Assembly: GCA_018873245.2 (NCBI GenBank)
Contig: JAEMBT020000008.1
Coordinates: forward strand, 15,239,172-15,303,171
Reading direction: 5' to 3'
DNA length: 64,000 nucleotides
From: Archegozetes longisetosus
Lineage: Eukaryota; Arthropoda; Arachnida; Sarcoptiformes; Trhypochthoniidae
A model generated the notes under the pieces. It was not told where the DNA came from, did not search any database, and was given only the letters and a program-made list of their open reading frames with translations. Each line of letters begins with the position of its first letter. Positions within the stretch are counted from its first letter, which is position 1. A program made the translations under genes and the position numbers. Of this stretch, positions 47,801-61,700 are shown in pieces.

Positions 47801-49194
47801 GGGCTGTCCAAAACATCTTTTGTGTCCTTCATGTCAAACATGATAATGTCAATTTAGTTACGCTTCACTCCACGGACAAATGGATCAGTTGAAGACTAAA
47901 AATATATAAAACTATAAATCCTATTGTCGTCTTTGCCCATTGCCTCAGTTTGAGTGAAGCATAAGTTTGAACCTAAAGATTATACTTTGCGTATTCTTCT
48001 TATTATATGTTCAAAATTCTTCTTAAGTCTATTGTATTCTTACATTCTGATCATCTTAAGTAGATTTGCCAGAAATTTTGTCTGAACAAGTTTATTAATG
48101 AACAGTTTTGATTATTTATTCAATTGGAGAGCAGTGCAAAGCTCTTATGAAAGTTCAGTGCAATTACGAGACTATTTTAAAAGCCAGATTAAGTTTATTT
48201 ATATCTCTATTATCGTTAGCTCAAAGTATAGTTAAGATCACGTGAGCAGAGCCTCATAATTAGTTCTAATGACACAATCATTTTTAAACATGCAACTTTC
48301 TAATTCGTTTTAACTATATTTATGTCTCACTCAAATTTTGTTTTAAATTATTTTTAAATAGATTTGTTTTAATTGAAAGTGAAACAACAAAGTCAAATCA
48401 ATTCAATTTAGAGTGTCAATCTACAGGTTAGTACTTGTCTGTAGCCACAAAATACAAGAAACAATCACTGATTTATTCGCTATGAAACAAATCGAAGATG
48501 TCTTGTAGTTAGTGGAGTGTTAAACATCTCAACATTTGAACCTTACGACTTAGTTCGTTAAGTGTTGGTTTTAATTATTATTTTGATGCTTAAATGATCA
48601 TCAACTAGTTTAATTAAAATCGACGTGTGCTTGTTTAACAAGTAATTTAGGAAATGAATAAGCTTTTAATTGACAGTTTTAATTTGTGTATTTAATATAC
48701 ATGTTTAATATACTCGCCTTTGAAATGTATTGTTAAAAGTGAAGCTCATATCAGGTTCATATTAAATGATTTAGTGTTACTTATATGCCACCGAGACATC
48801 AATTAAAGCTAATAGAGTATTCCATTTTGGACCTCATTCACTGTAATCAAGTTTAATTAAATCAAAAACTTCAATTAAAACACATCTAGTCCAGATCTGT
48901 ATTACTGAAGGAGAAACTGTAAGCTTATTATTACTTTTACTATTAAAGAACATGAAATTTCAAAACGTGAAGTGCCTTCTTTGATCAAGTGTTTGGTAAT
49001 GAAAATCAATGTTTCACTGTGGATATGTAAGACAAGTTAGACTTTGATGAAACATCTTAAAATGAAATTTCTGGTAATGGAACATGTGCCGGTGCTGTAG
49101 AGAAAGAACTAAAGTATTAAGGCATTAAACATACTTAGGAGTAAGACGTACTGAATAATGCAATATTGAATAAGAGTCACAAAAAGGTTGACTT
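44831..49194. other. Gene-free stretch
   Basis: 4.4 kb without a recognised gene. A plus-strand frame at 46742-46924 reads YFDNIGISTYANSQHIRALQ and looks somewhat protein-like but has no ATG start and no relatives that I know. Otherwise I see only AT-rich DNA. Confidence 0.45.
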
Positions 49195-50180
49195 ATGTTT
49201 TTTAGACAAATTTCGTTATATGCATACTATGTCACATTGAGAGCAAGTCTTTTATGTATAATAGAGTATTTTTCAAGCAAATATTATATCTTAATTTTAT
49301 TAAAACAAAAATTGATAAAATTGTTTATTCAGTTAATGCACTATTTAATGAAAAAATATGTCAATCTGAACAAAAGCACAATATGTTACTGTATAAACAA
49401 GATAGAGATTTACCTAAAAGCTATTCATATATTAAATACTGGTTTCATCTTATAATGCGTTTAATCTCTAATTCATTGCTCTTAACAGATACTTCAACCA
49501 ATTCTAGTTGATTATGAAAATTCGTCAGACTCATTTATGTTCAATAGGTTTGAAACATGGTCAAATTTCATATGGATAAACATTTTTTGAAACTTCAATT
49601 TTTAAGTATTGGAGTAATGAAATGACAACTAATGCAAATTCTAATTAAAGTAGATACTTGCGTTATTGCAAAATTTCAATTGTTCAACTTGACAATAATA
49701 AATGTTTGATAAATATTTGCATTTTTTACATACAAGAATTCGTCTCTCTTTCTCTGAAAGTTCATTCGAAGCTTTTTGAAAATTTATTCGAAGAAAACTT
49801 ATTTTTTCAAAATCTAACTCTAAAATAATTTGATAAAAAGATTCAATTGAGAATAAATTTAAGTGAAATACTTTTGAAGTTTTCAAATTTAATTTTCGTA
49901 TATCTGAAAGTACTACTTCTAAATTTAAAGACTATAATTATGATTACTTATGAAATTTGTCAATTTTTAGCTAAGTCATATAAGAATATTTATAACTCTT
50001 TACGTAACCCTTGTAATGGATGGGCAGTCAATATCTCACGATAAGATGTCTACGATAGCTGAGGCAAAACTAAAAAGTAAGGATCGAATTACTTTTGCCT
50101 CATTATGTTTAGTTGAGAATCGAATAGCTATAATTACTTCGACTATTTGTTCAATTCTCTTATGTAGTATTCATTTCTAA
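49195..50180 (+). pseudogene. Decayed multi-pass receptor, gustatory-receptor-like
   Basis: Protein-like segments follow one another on the plus strand in changing frames: a hydrophobic start at 49195-49320, NALFNEKICQSEQKHNML and KSYSYIKYWFHLIMRLISN in 49254-49500, DYENSSDSFMFNRFETWSNF around 49508-49570, LLKFSNLIFVYLKVLLLN with EICQFLAKSYKNIYNSLRN in 49847-50010, and finally DKMSTIAEAKLKSKDRITF with ENRIAIITSTICSILLCSIH ending at TAA 50178-50180. The last block (polar Ala/Lys-rich segment, F-A-S-L, then one terminal helix and an immediate stop) has the layout of the end of arthropod gustatory receptors. I see several frameshifts and in-frame stops around 49510-49850. The identification rests on layout and composition, not on a diagnostic motif: the usual TYxxxxxQF is not present in intact form. 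Confidence 0.35.
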
Positions 50181-50220
50181 ACGGTATAGCTTTTTATTAC
50201 TAGATTTGATTTAATTATTT

Positions 50221-51069
50221 TGTTAGGATTTGTTTTACGAGTTATTTTTCATATATTGTTTCGATTCTACTTTAATACTTATTAACAATTTCATATTTGT
50301 TTTGTTATATATATTTATATACAAGCAGTTTTTCGCATTCTTATCAAAAAATCTGATTCAGTATTTGCTGTGGAAACCTAAAAAATCAATGTTTTATTCA
50401 ACATTTGAAATTTATTATAGGAATATTCTAGTTGTCTCTATCAATGCAGGGGATTTGAAAAATAATATTATGCACTTATGTAACTAAACTCCTAGTCAAT
50501 TCAAGATACTTCAACCTTGTTATATCAAGTGGTATTCGAGCGAACCATCAGAAAGTATAACAGATTTGTTGAGGTCAATACTATCAAAAATTAATTTGTT
50601 ATCTAAAAAAGAAGTTCTGAACCACCGCTACATTGCTCGTAGCAAACAAATGAAAGTATTCTACAGGAATACATGCGCGCTCAACAATGCTTATACCAGT
50701 TGGTACACAAGAGATTGCGATACTCACTGTTGGTATTTTGGTTCTACGTTTACTTCTTAATATCTGACGCTCTAATCATTTTCTCAAGTTTGTCATTGCG
50801 AACAACTCTAGTCATTGCACTCATGAGAGTGAAATATTATTCTCAATTTTTTCATCAATTTGACGAATTTCAACTAAATAACTGTTTAAGAAACTGCATC
50901 GACTATGCAAATGTTTATAGAGCTTATGTTGGATATGAAAAGGCTTCAAAGTTATTTGCAGTTAAAAAATATATACAGATTGAACATATTTCAAATTATT
51001 TATGTTATATTTATGACTTTATGCTTATGTTCTTAAGTCTATATCACTTGACGAAGTTGAGGGCTTAGC
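50221..51069 (+). pseudogene. Second membrane-receptor-like fragment, frameshifted
   Basis: Starting after a TTAG at about 50223-50226, one frame is open to 50484 with hydrophobic helices followed by MFYSTFEIYYRNILVVSINA. After a TAA at 50485-50487 the same frame continues (IKWYSSEPSESITDLLRSIL and KKEVLNHRYIARSKQMKVFY) to 50760. Around 50650-50700 the better reading moves to another frame that ends at 51068 (LRYSLLVFWFYVYFLISDAL, later YVGYEKASKLFAVKKYIQ). The order of helix, polar loop and helix suggests a multi-pass membrane protein, perhaps a tandem relative of the locus just upstream. No terminal receptor block is visible. Stop plus frameshift indicate a pseudogene unless small introns are missed. 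Confidence 0.3.
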
Positions 51070-54000
51070 ATAAGATATAATTAACTCCATCAATATTGTT
51101 AATCTTAATGCTTTTGTTTGTTTATACAAAAAGAAGCCAAATAAAAAATGTCCTCTAATTCAGTTTAGGTTTATTAATTGCAAAAATAGCTATAAATTTC
51201 AAATAAACTTATTATACCATACAATATGCTATATTTCACTCATGATTTGAATACATGTACAAATATTGTTTACTACTTTAGCTAATCAACTAAACCTTCC
51301 AATGTTTCAATTATAAAAATTCTTATTTCGTAAAATCTTATTCCAAATTCAATAGAGTCGAGTGACATAGCTTCACGTGATCCCTACGTACGAAAGTTTG
51401 ATGAGCCATAGATCCAATTTTATTGATTTTTCCTTAAAATTTATATTTCTTTCTGGTAATATGCTCGAACTGTTAGCAAATGAGAAAGTTTAGCCTTTTT
51501 ATTTTGTTTATTATATTTTGTTCACTTTACGGGATGTGGTACTTGTGTTCAGTGTTTAAGTAGCTACTTCCTACAACAAAAGTAATTAAGGTTTATAACA
51601 ACCCATCAAATTTGAGTTGAAAATCATTTTTTATTTCAAATCTATTTCATTTATATTCATTGAATAAATGTTAATATTTTTTCTTATATGTTACGTAGAA
51701 GTGTTAAGTAGAAGAACGGATTATTCACATCTGAATCACAAAATTGTAAAACAACAAAATAAATTTCAACCTAATCCTTATGGTAGTAAATCTACCAAAG
51801 ATATAGTTAGAAATTAATTAGAACTTGTCCATAATATGTTGACATATTCAGTAATGCTCTTTAGTTTGATAATATGCCAAAACAAATGAATAGTTGACTA
51901 TTTCTCAAATAGATCGCAATAAATTAGATGAAAGAAGAAAAGATAACAAGAAAAATATAAACTATTTCATGTAATTTGAAACATGTTATCGAGCCACCTC
52001 AATGGATACGTAATCTAAAATAGTGAAGCTTAAGCTCTAGGAAGAGTGAGAGAAATGAACAAGTTTTGTCAGTACATTTGACGTCAATTTTTGTTCTACA
52101 TAACGAACTGTAACATAACTGTAACATTTAGAAGCCATGCATGGAAGCCAACTATTTTTAAGCAGCTTTTTTAAACCTCAGTCATAAGTAAATAACCGAA
52201 TATATTAACATTTTATAATTGGACTCTTTTCCAAACAGTAAAATTAATTTAGAGTTTAAACTTAACATAAAAGTGGTTTATAAGTATATTTATTAAATAT
52301 ATTTTTAGAACAACTTAGTTATCCAAATTAACAAACCTTCAAAAGTGAATCATTATGGTAAACTTGCAAACTATATAGCAGATATTCATTTATTCGCTCT
52401 AATTACTAGTTTTAATCAATCAAAATTATTTTTAAAATATCATAACCACTCATTCATAAGGTTCTTGTGACAATTTCTACAACTACTACATCTGAAATGG
52501 TGTCAACTTTTGATGCCTTACTTGGAAAGTAGTGAAGAATTCGATTAGATATTCAACATTCGATCCCTAGAAAATGTGATTCGATTTTTTGAGATTGAAG
52601 ATAGAATGAGATAAAAAGATTGGACTTGCTTAATTTTTGCGAAATAAACATTGAACTAGTAGAAATTTGAATAAACCGAAAACAGATATATTACTGCGTT
52701 GCAAAGATTGAGTGAATGCCAAAAACAGATAAATATGCGCTCCATTAAGAAAACTGAGATTTGCTAAAAGTATGTGATAAGAACAACATTGGCTTCAAGT
52801 GAATCGAAGTGCAAATGCATCTGCTCTGATTTAGATTTGAATACTCACATTTTTTACTCTAAATATTTGTAATGTTTTGCCAATACCGAAGTTTGATGAG
52901 AAAAGTTTGTGAAGTGAGCATAAAACATATATATTTTATTGTGATATTCATTTTAAGGCAGATAAATAAGCATAAAACTAAAATACATTTCCATCTATTT
53001 ATTCATTGATGTTAGAGCTAAACAATCATTAAAGTGAAATATTATGAGAAATGTATTGAAATAAAATTAACAAATTGAGGAAATGGTTATGCGAATAAAA
53101 GTTGTTTTGATGTGTTGTCGTCTTTTGTGCCATCTCAATTAATTATACAAAAGTATACGGAAAAAGTTGCCTACAATTTCGTTTAGATTAATGATACTAG
53201 TCATAACTTACTTGTTAGTATCAACTTCATTGATAAATTGGTTCTGTGTTTGCTTTTTGTCATTCTATAGAATATTCTTTTATTGCCCTCCGATCATACT
53301 TTCTTACAGCTTCCAACAAATGAAGTCTTTACATGAATGAGTTCATCAAAATTATTCTTTTTAAGGCCTAGAGTTGTTCAACCCAAATGACTTTACACTA
53401 ATCATCGATTCATTTGTGGATCTATCGATGAAGGTTTTTCGACATACTAAGAGCTTTTGATCGCACTTAGAAATCTCTTTTCGAACTATGCCTAAAACTA
53501 GATATATTATGAACATATCCAAAATAATGATCACGCATTCTAACGGACAATTTTCATAGATTTTCAACTAAAATAAACAAGCTTTAAACAAATCGATTAG
53601 AAGTTTGGTTCGAAGAAAAATAAAGCTTGCTCTTCTTCATAATTATGCCTTTTTGAATGTACAATGTGTTGGCAAAAGTCAAATTAAGAATAAGTTCTTG
53701 CATCTCATCCAATCATTTCAACTTGGAAACAAAGTTCAGCAACTGTTACAACGGTAATGACGTTTAATCTCTTTGATAAACATCTTTCTCTTCTATTAAC
53801 AGATATTTGCGATTAAAAATGCTCAGATGAAATTCATTTTGATAGTTTCCGATAGCGAAAGTCGTCTGAAAGCTTTAGTGAAGAGAGATAATTAGAATGC
53901 TTTTGTTCGTTCATAGCTTATGGCATTATTGCAAATAACACATAGAATGGTGTGATTTCAATACGTTTTTAATTTTACGAGTTTTATGCCTTTCGTTTGT

Positions 54001-54654
54001 ATTCGCTCATCACTGTTTCATTTCCGATTTAAGTCCAAAGCTTTCTTTTTAGTTCTGCGAATGAAAGCATAAAAAGCTTTTATTTTCGTTTCATGTCTCT
54101 GTTCGTCGGCTCTAATTTTGCCATTAGTGAAAATAAGCATCAAATTTAACGACAAATTCATTCAAATACCCTTCAAAACTGTTTTCTCAACTCTACTCAA
54201 CCTAAAGCCTATTTGAAAGTCAAATCTTTATCTTATCGAGTCGATTCAAACGATTAATGGGTCAAAATTTCAATTATATTCAATGTTTCAAATTTGATAC
54301 AATCGGTTAAATTCAAAAATATCGTTCATGACATACTTGCTGTCATTCAGTTTGTTAGCATAGTTCATATCAAAGAATAAATTTAGACTCAAAAATCTTT
54401 TTGAAATCAGTTTATGGTAAATAAGATATCAGCTAAATCTTGGAGACATTGTAGTTTTTAATCATGCAATCTGACTAGCAATAAACCTTATATTCTGAGT
54501 GAAATAATTAAAAAACTGATTGAAATAGTGCTAATAAATACTGCACTTTCTAATGAAAAGTGAATTCATTTGAATTGCTCAGTTGGAACAGGCAAATTTC
54601 GTACATCTAGCAAACTATTTGATAGCAAAGCATCCGATGATTTATTGATATTTG
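51070..54654. other. Gene-free stretch
   Basis: 3.6 kb of AT-rich DNA. The only frame above 60 codons (53361-53567 minus) has no recognisable features. No repeats or RNA genes were identified. Confidence 0.45.
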
Positions 54655-54936
54655 AGCGCTTGTAACAAGAAAACATGCAGTAATTTATTTACTGAGCATC
54701 TCATCTTTGCATTCATCACAATTGAATCGATTGGAGTTTGTCTTGCATTGGCTTTAAGTCGAATTAAGCAACAGGTGAAGTGGGATCCACTTTACGAAAT
54801 GCTATTATTCCCAATTATCAGAGAAACAAGTGGCAGTCGCACTTTTTCTCAATATTATTATCGATTTGATTCGAAAAAACTTTCTGCTAATTTATTAATT
54901 CAACTTTCCAATGGTTCCAAACCGATGCAAAAGTAA
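54655..54936 (+). CDS. Possible terminal exon or remnant, one membrane helix (tetraspanin-like?)
   Basis: An open frame without an ATG could begin at an acceptor near 54654. It reads a Cys-containing segment (CNKKTCSNLFTEH), a hydrophobic helix (LIFAFITIESIGVCLALALS) and RIKQQ, which has the layout of the last helix of a tetraspanin, followed by a 55-residue polar tail (RETSGSRTFSQYYYRFDSKK) to TAA at 54934-54936. The composition looks coding. No upstream exons with the other three helices or a CCG motif were found, so family and function remain open. It may also be a chance frame. Confidence 0.25.
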   Translation, partial: SACNKKTCSNLFTEHLIFAFITIESIGVCLALALSRIKQQVKWDPLYEMLLFPIIRETSGSRTFSQYYYRFDSKKLSANLLIQLSNGSKPMQK

Positions 54937-57012
54937 TGACACGTAAATGCAAGTTGTAATAAATAGCCATTTACTTAATTATTCATCACAACGAGAAAAC
55001 ATTTTTCAAATCTAAGTCCACACAATTTGTTGTTTCATTAAAGATGCACAATTTTCAAGTTTTAGGGATAAGAAAAATGGAAGGACTACACCATCAAATA
55101 AATAATATCTCAAAACTGTAGTCATTTGAAAAGCAGTAAAAGTTTTGATTGAATGTTTTTGCTGTGTCTCATAAAACTTTTGACCATAAGGTGTATTTGA
55201 CGTCTTATGAATATGACAATTTATATTCTCAGTCTTATGCGTTACTGTTAAAATCTCAATAAAGAAGGCCTCACAGTGAGAATAGTGTCATTTTCCTTAT
55301 TATTCATGAAGCAATTGCTTAAAATTCAATCAAATCAAGTCCTTTAATTGTACGTTCAATTGTATATATTGAAAATTAGTAAAAAAGGATAAATTCTCAA
55401 ATGCAAAGCATCAAATCAAACATTTTGGTGTAGCTAAATTTAATGAAAGAATAACTGCAAAGTTATAACCGCTTTTGCCAAAAATAGAAGTTTTTTCAGC
55501 ATGCACTTTTTGGACACCAACCACTGTCAGCTCGTGTGCCACTCATCCTCAAGCATTAAATATTATTGAATCAATGCATTTACTCAAACCTAATAAAAAC
55601 CGTATACCATATAGTCTGAAAGTCTCTGTAATAGTAGTGGACTGCATTTTTATTGCAAAAGACATATTTTTATCATATATTTATGGTTAATGGTGTTTAT
55701 ATTTAAATAAATAAAACAATACTCCAAAAGCTTGATTAAATGAACCGCTAGCTTATTGAAAAATAGTGTGATTTTCATTAATATAACTGAATAATACAAA
55801 ATTGAATTGTTAAAAACTGATTTGATGTATGATTTGGAAAAAGTTTAATTGATTTATAAGGTTGTACAGAACCGATCGTTAAGCATACATAAGCTAAGAG
55901 TAAAGCACACTAACAAGCAGAACAAGACTCATACTAAGAATAGATCTATTGACTGTTGCATTCTCTATAGAGTATTTGTCATATTATTGGATTGGGTATG
56001 ATTCTAGTGCATAAACACTTGCATTTAAAGCTGACTTACATGCTTTTGAATCATCTTTTGTTGAGCCTATATTTGTTTAGCGCTATGCAAAACTTAGTCT
56101 CTATATAATTGTAGTGTATTCTTGTCGTTATTTCAAATTGAATTGATCACAATTTTAAGAAGACGCATATTTTTGACTCATGTAAATGCGCGTAACATAA
56201 CGACTTGATCATTATATAGATAAAGAGTTTCATCAAATTCAGCAGAGCAGTGGGACCTAACGTTTGCAATGCTTTTAAGACTCAGTGAGCGATCAGCTAC
56301 TGCTTCTTATTTCAAGTGCATGCTTTAATTGTAAAAATTTGTGCATTCGTTTCACAAATATGTTTAAACCTTTTACATTTGCAATAATTTTGTAATAAAA
56401 CGAGAGTCATCTATTTCTCGAAACTGCATATGAAAGTTTAAAAATTATTTTAATGAATTCACTTCAAAATTAATCTTTTTTTACGTTACATCAATTCGAA
56501 AAACATAGATTTTGAATCTAATTAGTTTGCAAGAAGAACCATGATTCGATGTTTACTTGTTCACAAACCCGTTAATAATTGCTTGAATAATGATCACAAT
56601 TTTTAGAAACACTTTAAGTTTTAAATTAGGTGCGATTATGCAATACTAACCATCATTATTGGTATTTGATATATGTGTTAAGCCAGTACGCTCAAGACTT
56701 TTAAGCCTGACGTCTTGCATTTTACAAGAATTTACGGATAAACGCTTCAAATTTTCAATTAAAGTTTTCTGAATCTATGGAACTTCTACTTAAAATACTT
56801 GATCTCTCCAACATAAATATACTTTGAAAATACTTAATTTAGAGACAGAGACGGCTTGTTTTAGGGTCTTTCAATATTTTTATTGGATTAGATCTACTAA
56901 TTTTGTACAAAAGTGTATTCAATGCATGCAAATAAACCTGTTTTATTGAAATTGATAACTGTTTATTTTATCAACAGGTTATTCAAGTGAACAAAAGTAA
57001 TTCATACTAAAT
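54937..57012. other. Spacer upstream of the 57-kb gene, probable 5' UTR exon start at its end
   Basis: No gene is recognised. A pyrimidine-rich tract ending CAG at 56974-56976 looks like a splice acceptor; the sequence from 56977 to 57012 has stops in all frames and would be 5' UTR of the next gene. A 71-codon frame at 55475-55690 lacks an ATG and recognisable features. Confidence 0.4.
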
Positions 57013-58778
57013 ATGATGAATTTATGCAAATCTGGAATAAGTGCGCGGACAAAGTCTCTGAGAGAGAAATTCAGCAGAAATAGAAGCTATTCGGAGTTGT
57101 CTTTTAAAGATTCGTCGGCCTCATCGACACCAACTGGTGAGGCGCCACCACTCAGAACGAGTGGAAGACAACATTCTCGAAGCTATGTTCCTATGCTTCC
57201 AGAACAGGTACGGGAGAAAACACAATCAATTTTGATATAAAGAAAATAAAATATTATAGTCAGATTGAACAATAACTCACTCAGTCGTTATGATCTCGTC
57301 AAATATCGATTGAATAACTTTAGGCTAAGAAAAATTTTCTTTTATCTCATTTATTATTATTTAACATAATAATAGTACATAGAATGACAAACTTGAGCAC
57401 AATCTTGAAAACATATTTTCATTCGTATATACTTTGCAATAAACTACATTTATTGTAATGAACTTTTCACTTTTGAATTATACCCAAAGGGTCGACAAAA
57501 TAGTGCAGACGCCATACGAGTGACGAGCATTCCTGGTGATCAATTCAACAATTCATATAATATATTGCCTGAAGAGGCTTATTGTAGCGCTTTGGATATC
57601 AATTGTGGTGATGGCGAGCCTCGTTTTCCGTGGCAATGCGATGTTGCCATTCAATGCGATTTGACTTCACTCCCCAGCATTTGCCAACCATCCAAAGCGG
57701 TCACTCAACCATCAAATAAAAGCACATCATTAATGCCAGACCAACATTTATCCAGCAATAAACACGACAAAATCGTCAGTGGAATTCGCTTCTGGAAAAG
57801 TTCGTCAATATTAGGAACGGCTAATACGGATGATCACAAAAAGCAGAGCACTCCACAACCAAAGAAAAGACATCATAAATCAGTTCTACAAAGAGCTGCT
57901 TCGTTTGATTCTCGCGGCTATTCTCGATTAGTACAAACCTCACCACCAAATTCTCCGACAATAGCTGGTGGTAATGGATCACATTTGTATGTACCTCATC
58001 ATATTCAAACACTTACGCCAAGTCATGAGATATCAATGCCAGGATCGTTGGCTGGAACACCGTCTTGCGACAACAAAGATCGTGGTGATAGTGGTACAGC
58101 AACTAACTCTGCTCCTAATTCAAGGAGTGGAACACCAACAACACCACCACCATTCAATTTCTACCAAACAGGTATCCAATTAGTTACGCATTATTACCAG
58201 CAAACTCTTATTCTATGAAATACTCTCACTATTTCAAAACTAATATACTGCGGAAAAGGTTGAATTTGAGTAAAATCTAACTTATTGATGAACAACTTTT
58301 AATTAGGGACTCATTCTCAGCCTCCAAGTAGAAAATTGAGTGAAAAGCGTAAACTATATTTGATACGAAAACAGCCCAATTCAGCCCCGGATTCATTCGA
58401 GAACGAATCGAGACCACAGGTTACTAATCAGTTAATTTGTAAATCTAATTATATTTATTGCTCATAGAGTCTAAAAATATCTACTGTACATGTTTCAAAT
58501 ATTTTAGTTACTGTTAATTATAGCGCAAATAATTAATGCTATGATTTTTCAATTACGTTAATAGACACCAGAAAAACATGAAAAACCCAGCGTTGAAGTG
58601 TTCACGTTCGATACAATGCACAGGTATATGAAATGATTCTTACGAAATATTCAACTAATCATCATAAAGCTAATGCAACGTATTCATTACAGACTATTAG
58701 ACCTCTCCCTGCGCGCAACTTCTGATTCAAAAGAACTTTTGCAAAAGCCTTTATTGCTTGATATACCAACAGCTGCAG
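57013..58778 (+). CDS. Unrecognised Ser/Pro-rich protein, 5' exons of a larger gene
   Basis: Five exons join in consistent phase: 57013-57207, 57490-58171, 58307-58419, 58565-58623 and 58693-58778, with GT-AG introns of 282, 135, 145 and 69 bp. The frame is open from the ATG at 57013 and gives about 378 residues before the next donor at 58779. It begins basic and Ser-rich (RTKSLREKFSRNRSYSELSF), continues with two Cys-containing blocks (SALDINCGDGEPRFPWQCDV), a stretch of likely phosphorylation sites (RAASFDSRGYSRLVQTSPPN), a Ser/Thr/Pro/Gly-rich region (NSAPNSRSGTPTTPPP), KRKLYLIRKQPNSAPDSFEN and then a more ordered segment (VEVFTFDTMHRLLDLSLRAT). Such regions are usual in disordered linkers of scaffold or channel-associated proteins. 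I do not recognise the family. The start could also lie in an unseen upstream exon; the ATG was chosen because stops precede it in all frames back to the putative acceptor. Confidence 0.7.
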
Positions 58779-61700
58779 GTAAGATTTTTGACAAACTAAA
58801 CAACATCCCACTCTATTAGAGTTACCAAATTATTCCTTTCAAATCTACGCTCAAATTTGCTTCGAGTTAAAAAAATTAGAATTACCTTTTACTGCTACTA
58901 AACCTTATCTGCAATTTGCATATAATGATAAGTATTTTTCGTATTGTATTGCGATTTACAATAGCTTATGTCAATATAAAGTCGTAATTGGAATTTGCAG
59001 ACAATTTAAATTTGCAATTTCAATCATCAGCAGAGTGTTAACAGACTAGAAATTGCAGTTCTTTGAGAGAATTAAAAATATAGATTATATAATATTAAAT
59101 ATGTTCTACCAAATTTATTTATAATGCTCATAATGTTATGTTATCATTGAAAGTAATGGCTCAGTTAGTGGAGGCCTTACGACGCTTAGGCACTCAATTC
59201 AAATCTCTCGCTAACTTCACGTATTGAGTTTTATATTTTTGAATATGATATTTTCTCAGTTTGACATCATAGTTACAAAATAAAGCAAAAATACATTACA
59301 GTCCATATTTAAAACCATTGCACAATAAGTTTTGATGGGAGAAGTGCGTACTTGATCAAAACGAATATGGTGCGTGTAGTTACAATCCGAATTTTGAACT
59401 CAAGCACCTCACTAGAAATTTGTTAGTCTCTCCATTGGTTCAAAGTAAGGCTTAAAACCACTGATTAAAGAACTGAGAAGTTATTTTCAAATTGAAAAGC
59501 TGAGTAAACTGTTAATGGGTTCTCATAATTGCTAGAACCTAATTGAGAAAAACGAAGATCTCGTATTTTGAACGGTAGATGCACTATAAAATTGTCATGA
59601 CTTTTGATTACAATGGTCTATAACAATCTAGCTTATCTCAAACAATCTGATCAGACAAGCCGGTAATTGATAGACCCGTAGTTTGAGTGCTTATCCGAGT
59701 TCGAGATCAAGTTAAGTAAACACATTGTGATAATTGATTTATCAATTAAGATGCTATGCTGTGCATCAATGCAATTCCATTTGTCCGTATTGTGTTCCGA
59801 GGTATTGATTAACATTTTGACAAAAGACTTCTGTAAATCTGTTTTATTCGATTTCTATTAATACCAAATTTAATTGTGTTGCTTCATTCATCCTATTTTT
59901 AGAAATCATATAAGATTGCACACCAAAGCCCACACTTTCCTAAGAACTAATTCTCAATTTATTTTTAGTATTTACCTGTTTCAGTAGTTCTAATATATCC
60001 TGTGCATGTATTCAAATAACTACAGAGAGCTCTCACTATAGCGGAATATATAACAGAATTGAAGCCGTCAAATAATTGATCATAGGCTGAAATGGTGTAA
60101 TTTATGACGCTTTATGTTTGTCTATATATTTACCTAGTGTTGTGGTCAGACACTACAAAACCATTTATCACAGCATTTAAAGTGATCCTTTCAGTTCAAA
60201 TTATTATCAAACACTTCAAACTCGATTCTCTTTATCCTCATCAAGTAAATTGATCGAAGAATAAGGACTGATGAAAATTAGTGTTAATTGTGAGCTTTAT
60301 ATATGATTTTTAAAAGTTATTTATTCACTAATGAAAAGTGAAAACAAGATCTAATGATAGAATATTTAACAAAAGCAAAAATATAAACATTTTTCAACAA
60401 TTGTCTGCGTTTATTGACTTGGATATTGCAAAATAATTCGTTATAAATAAATGATATTCATTTGAATTTGTGTGTCCTAAGAGGCTTTGCAACAATACTA
60501 TTTTCTATATTAATGGACGAGAATCTAATATAAAGAGCAAAATATCGCTATCTAATCCTCATTATGAGTCAAATGATAAATGTTTAGCTTCTGTTCACTC
60601 TGATTATCATACAAATAAGCACAATTTGAAACACGATGCCATAAATTCAAATTGTTTCTTATTCATTTTGTAAGCTTAAGGCGCATCAATTAAGAAATTG
60701 ATAGAACAAACAATTAGTTTCAACTATCAGTTGTCAACATTTTTGATTTCTTACGTGTCTTTTGGTTTTTTTACGCTAATAAAATTCAATACTTTCCTAC
60801 AATTTGATTATTTTCGCAATTCAACAATTATTACATAAGATTGAAATTTATAAAGCTATCAAATATTCAAAAGATGTATCTGAAGTATTTTCTCGATTGA
60901 TCCGATTAGTGAATCAATGTCGTAATACTGAGAGGCAAACCACAAATCTTTGATCATAATTGATGAAAGAAAAGTCTGAAAATATATAATCAGTTAAGTG
61001 TCATTCAAAAAGTTTACAATAGAAATAAAGTGCTGCAAGTTTAGAAGCATAAGTTTTGATTGAAAAGTTTAATAATTTTGAAAAGTTGTGCCTTCAAATA
61101 AGTTCAAATGAGAGAAAATCAATCGAAACATTAGAGTTCTTGAAATACTTAACTTGATTTAAAAAGATTGTTCTGATTGTTTCCACTGAACTTTTACGTC
61201 AAAACAAATATGACATTTGAAAGATAGCAAGATTCTGTTTGTTCTAGTAGTCAAACAATGGTTTTAACGCATCACTTTTCAAATGAAATTTGTTTTCACA
61301 AAAGTCAAAATTATATGCGTTTATCTCCTTGTGAAATATGTCGATCTTAAATGTTCGTTCAACTGGCAATCGGTTCAACTGTATGTATGACTCAACACAA
61401 TAACTTTTAAGCCATCAAATTTTTCTTCTTATGCGCAAGTAGTTTCAATGTACTAATTATGAATTCAGTTCATTTCAAAGTCAGTTTTAAGACTCACTCT
61501 TTAAAGCTTTGTTTTCGCAAATGCCACGAACGAAATGAAGTTGAAGTAATATAATTGATTGGTTTAGGGGTCAAAAATTGCAACCAAATCTATTGGAAAA
61601 CCTAGTTTGCAAAATCTGGTCTAAGTCACAACGATTATGAAAGAATCGCAGAAAATTCATGGTTAATTTGGTTTCAGATTCCAAATATCATATTTCAACT

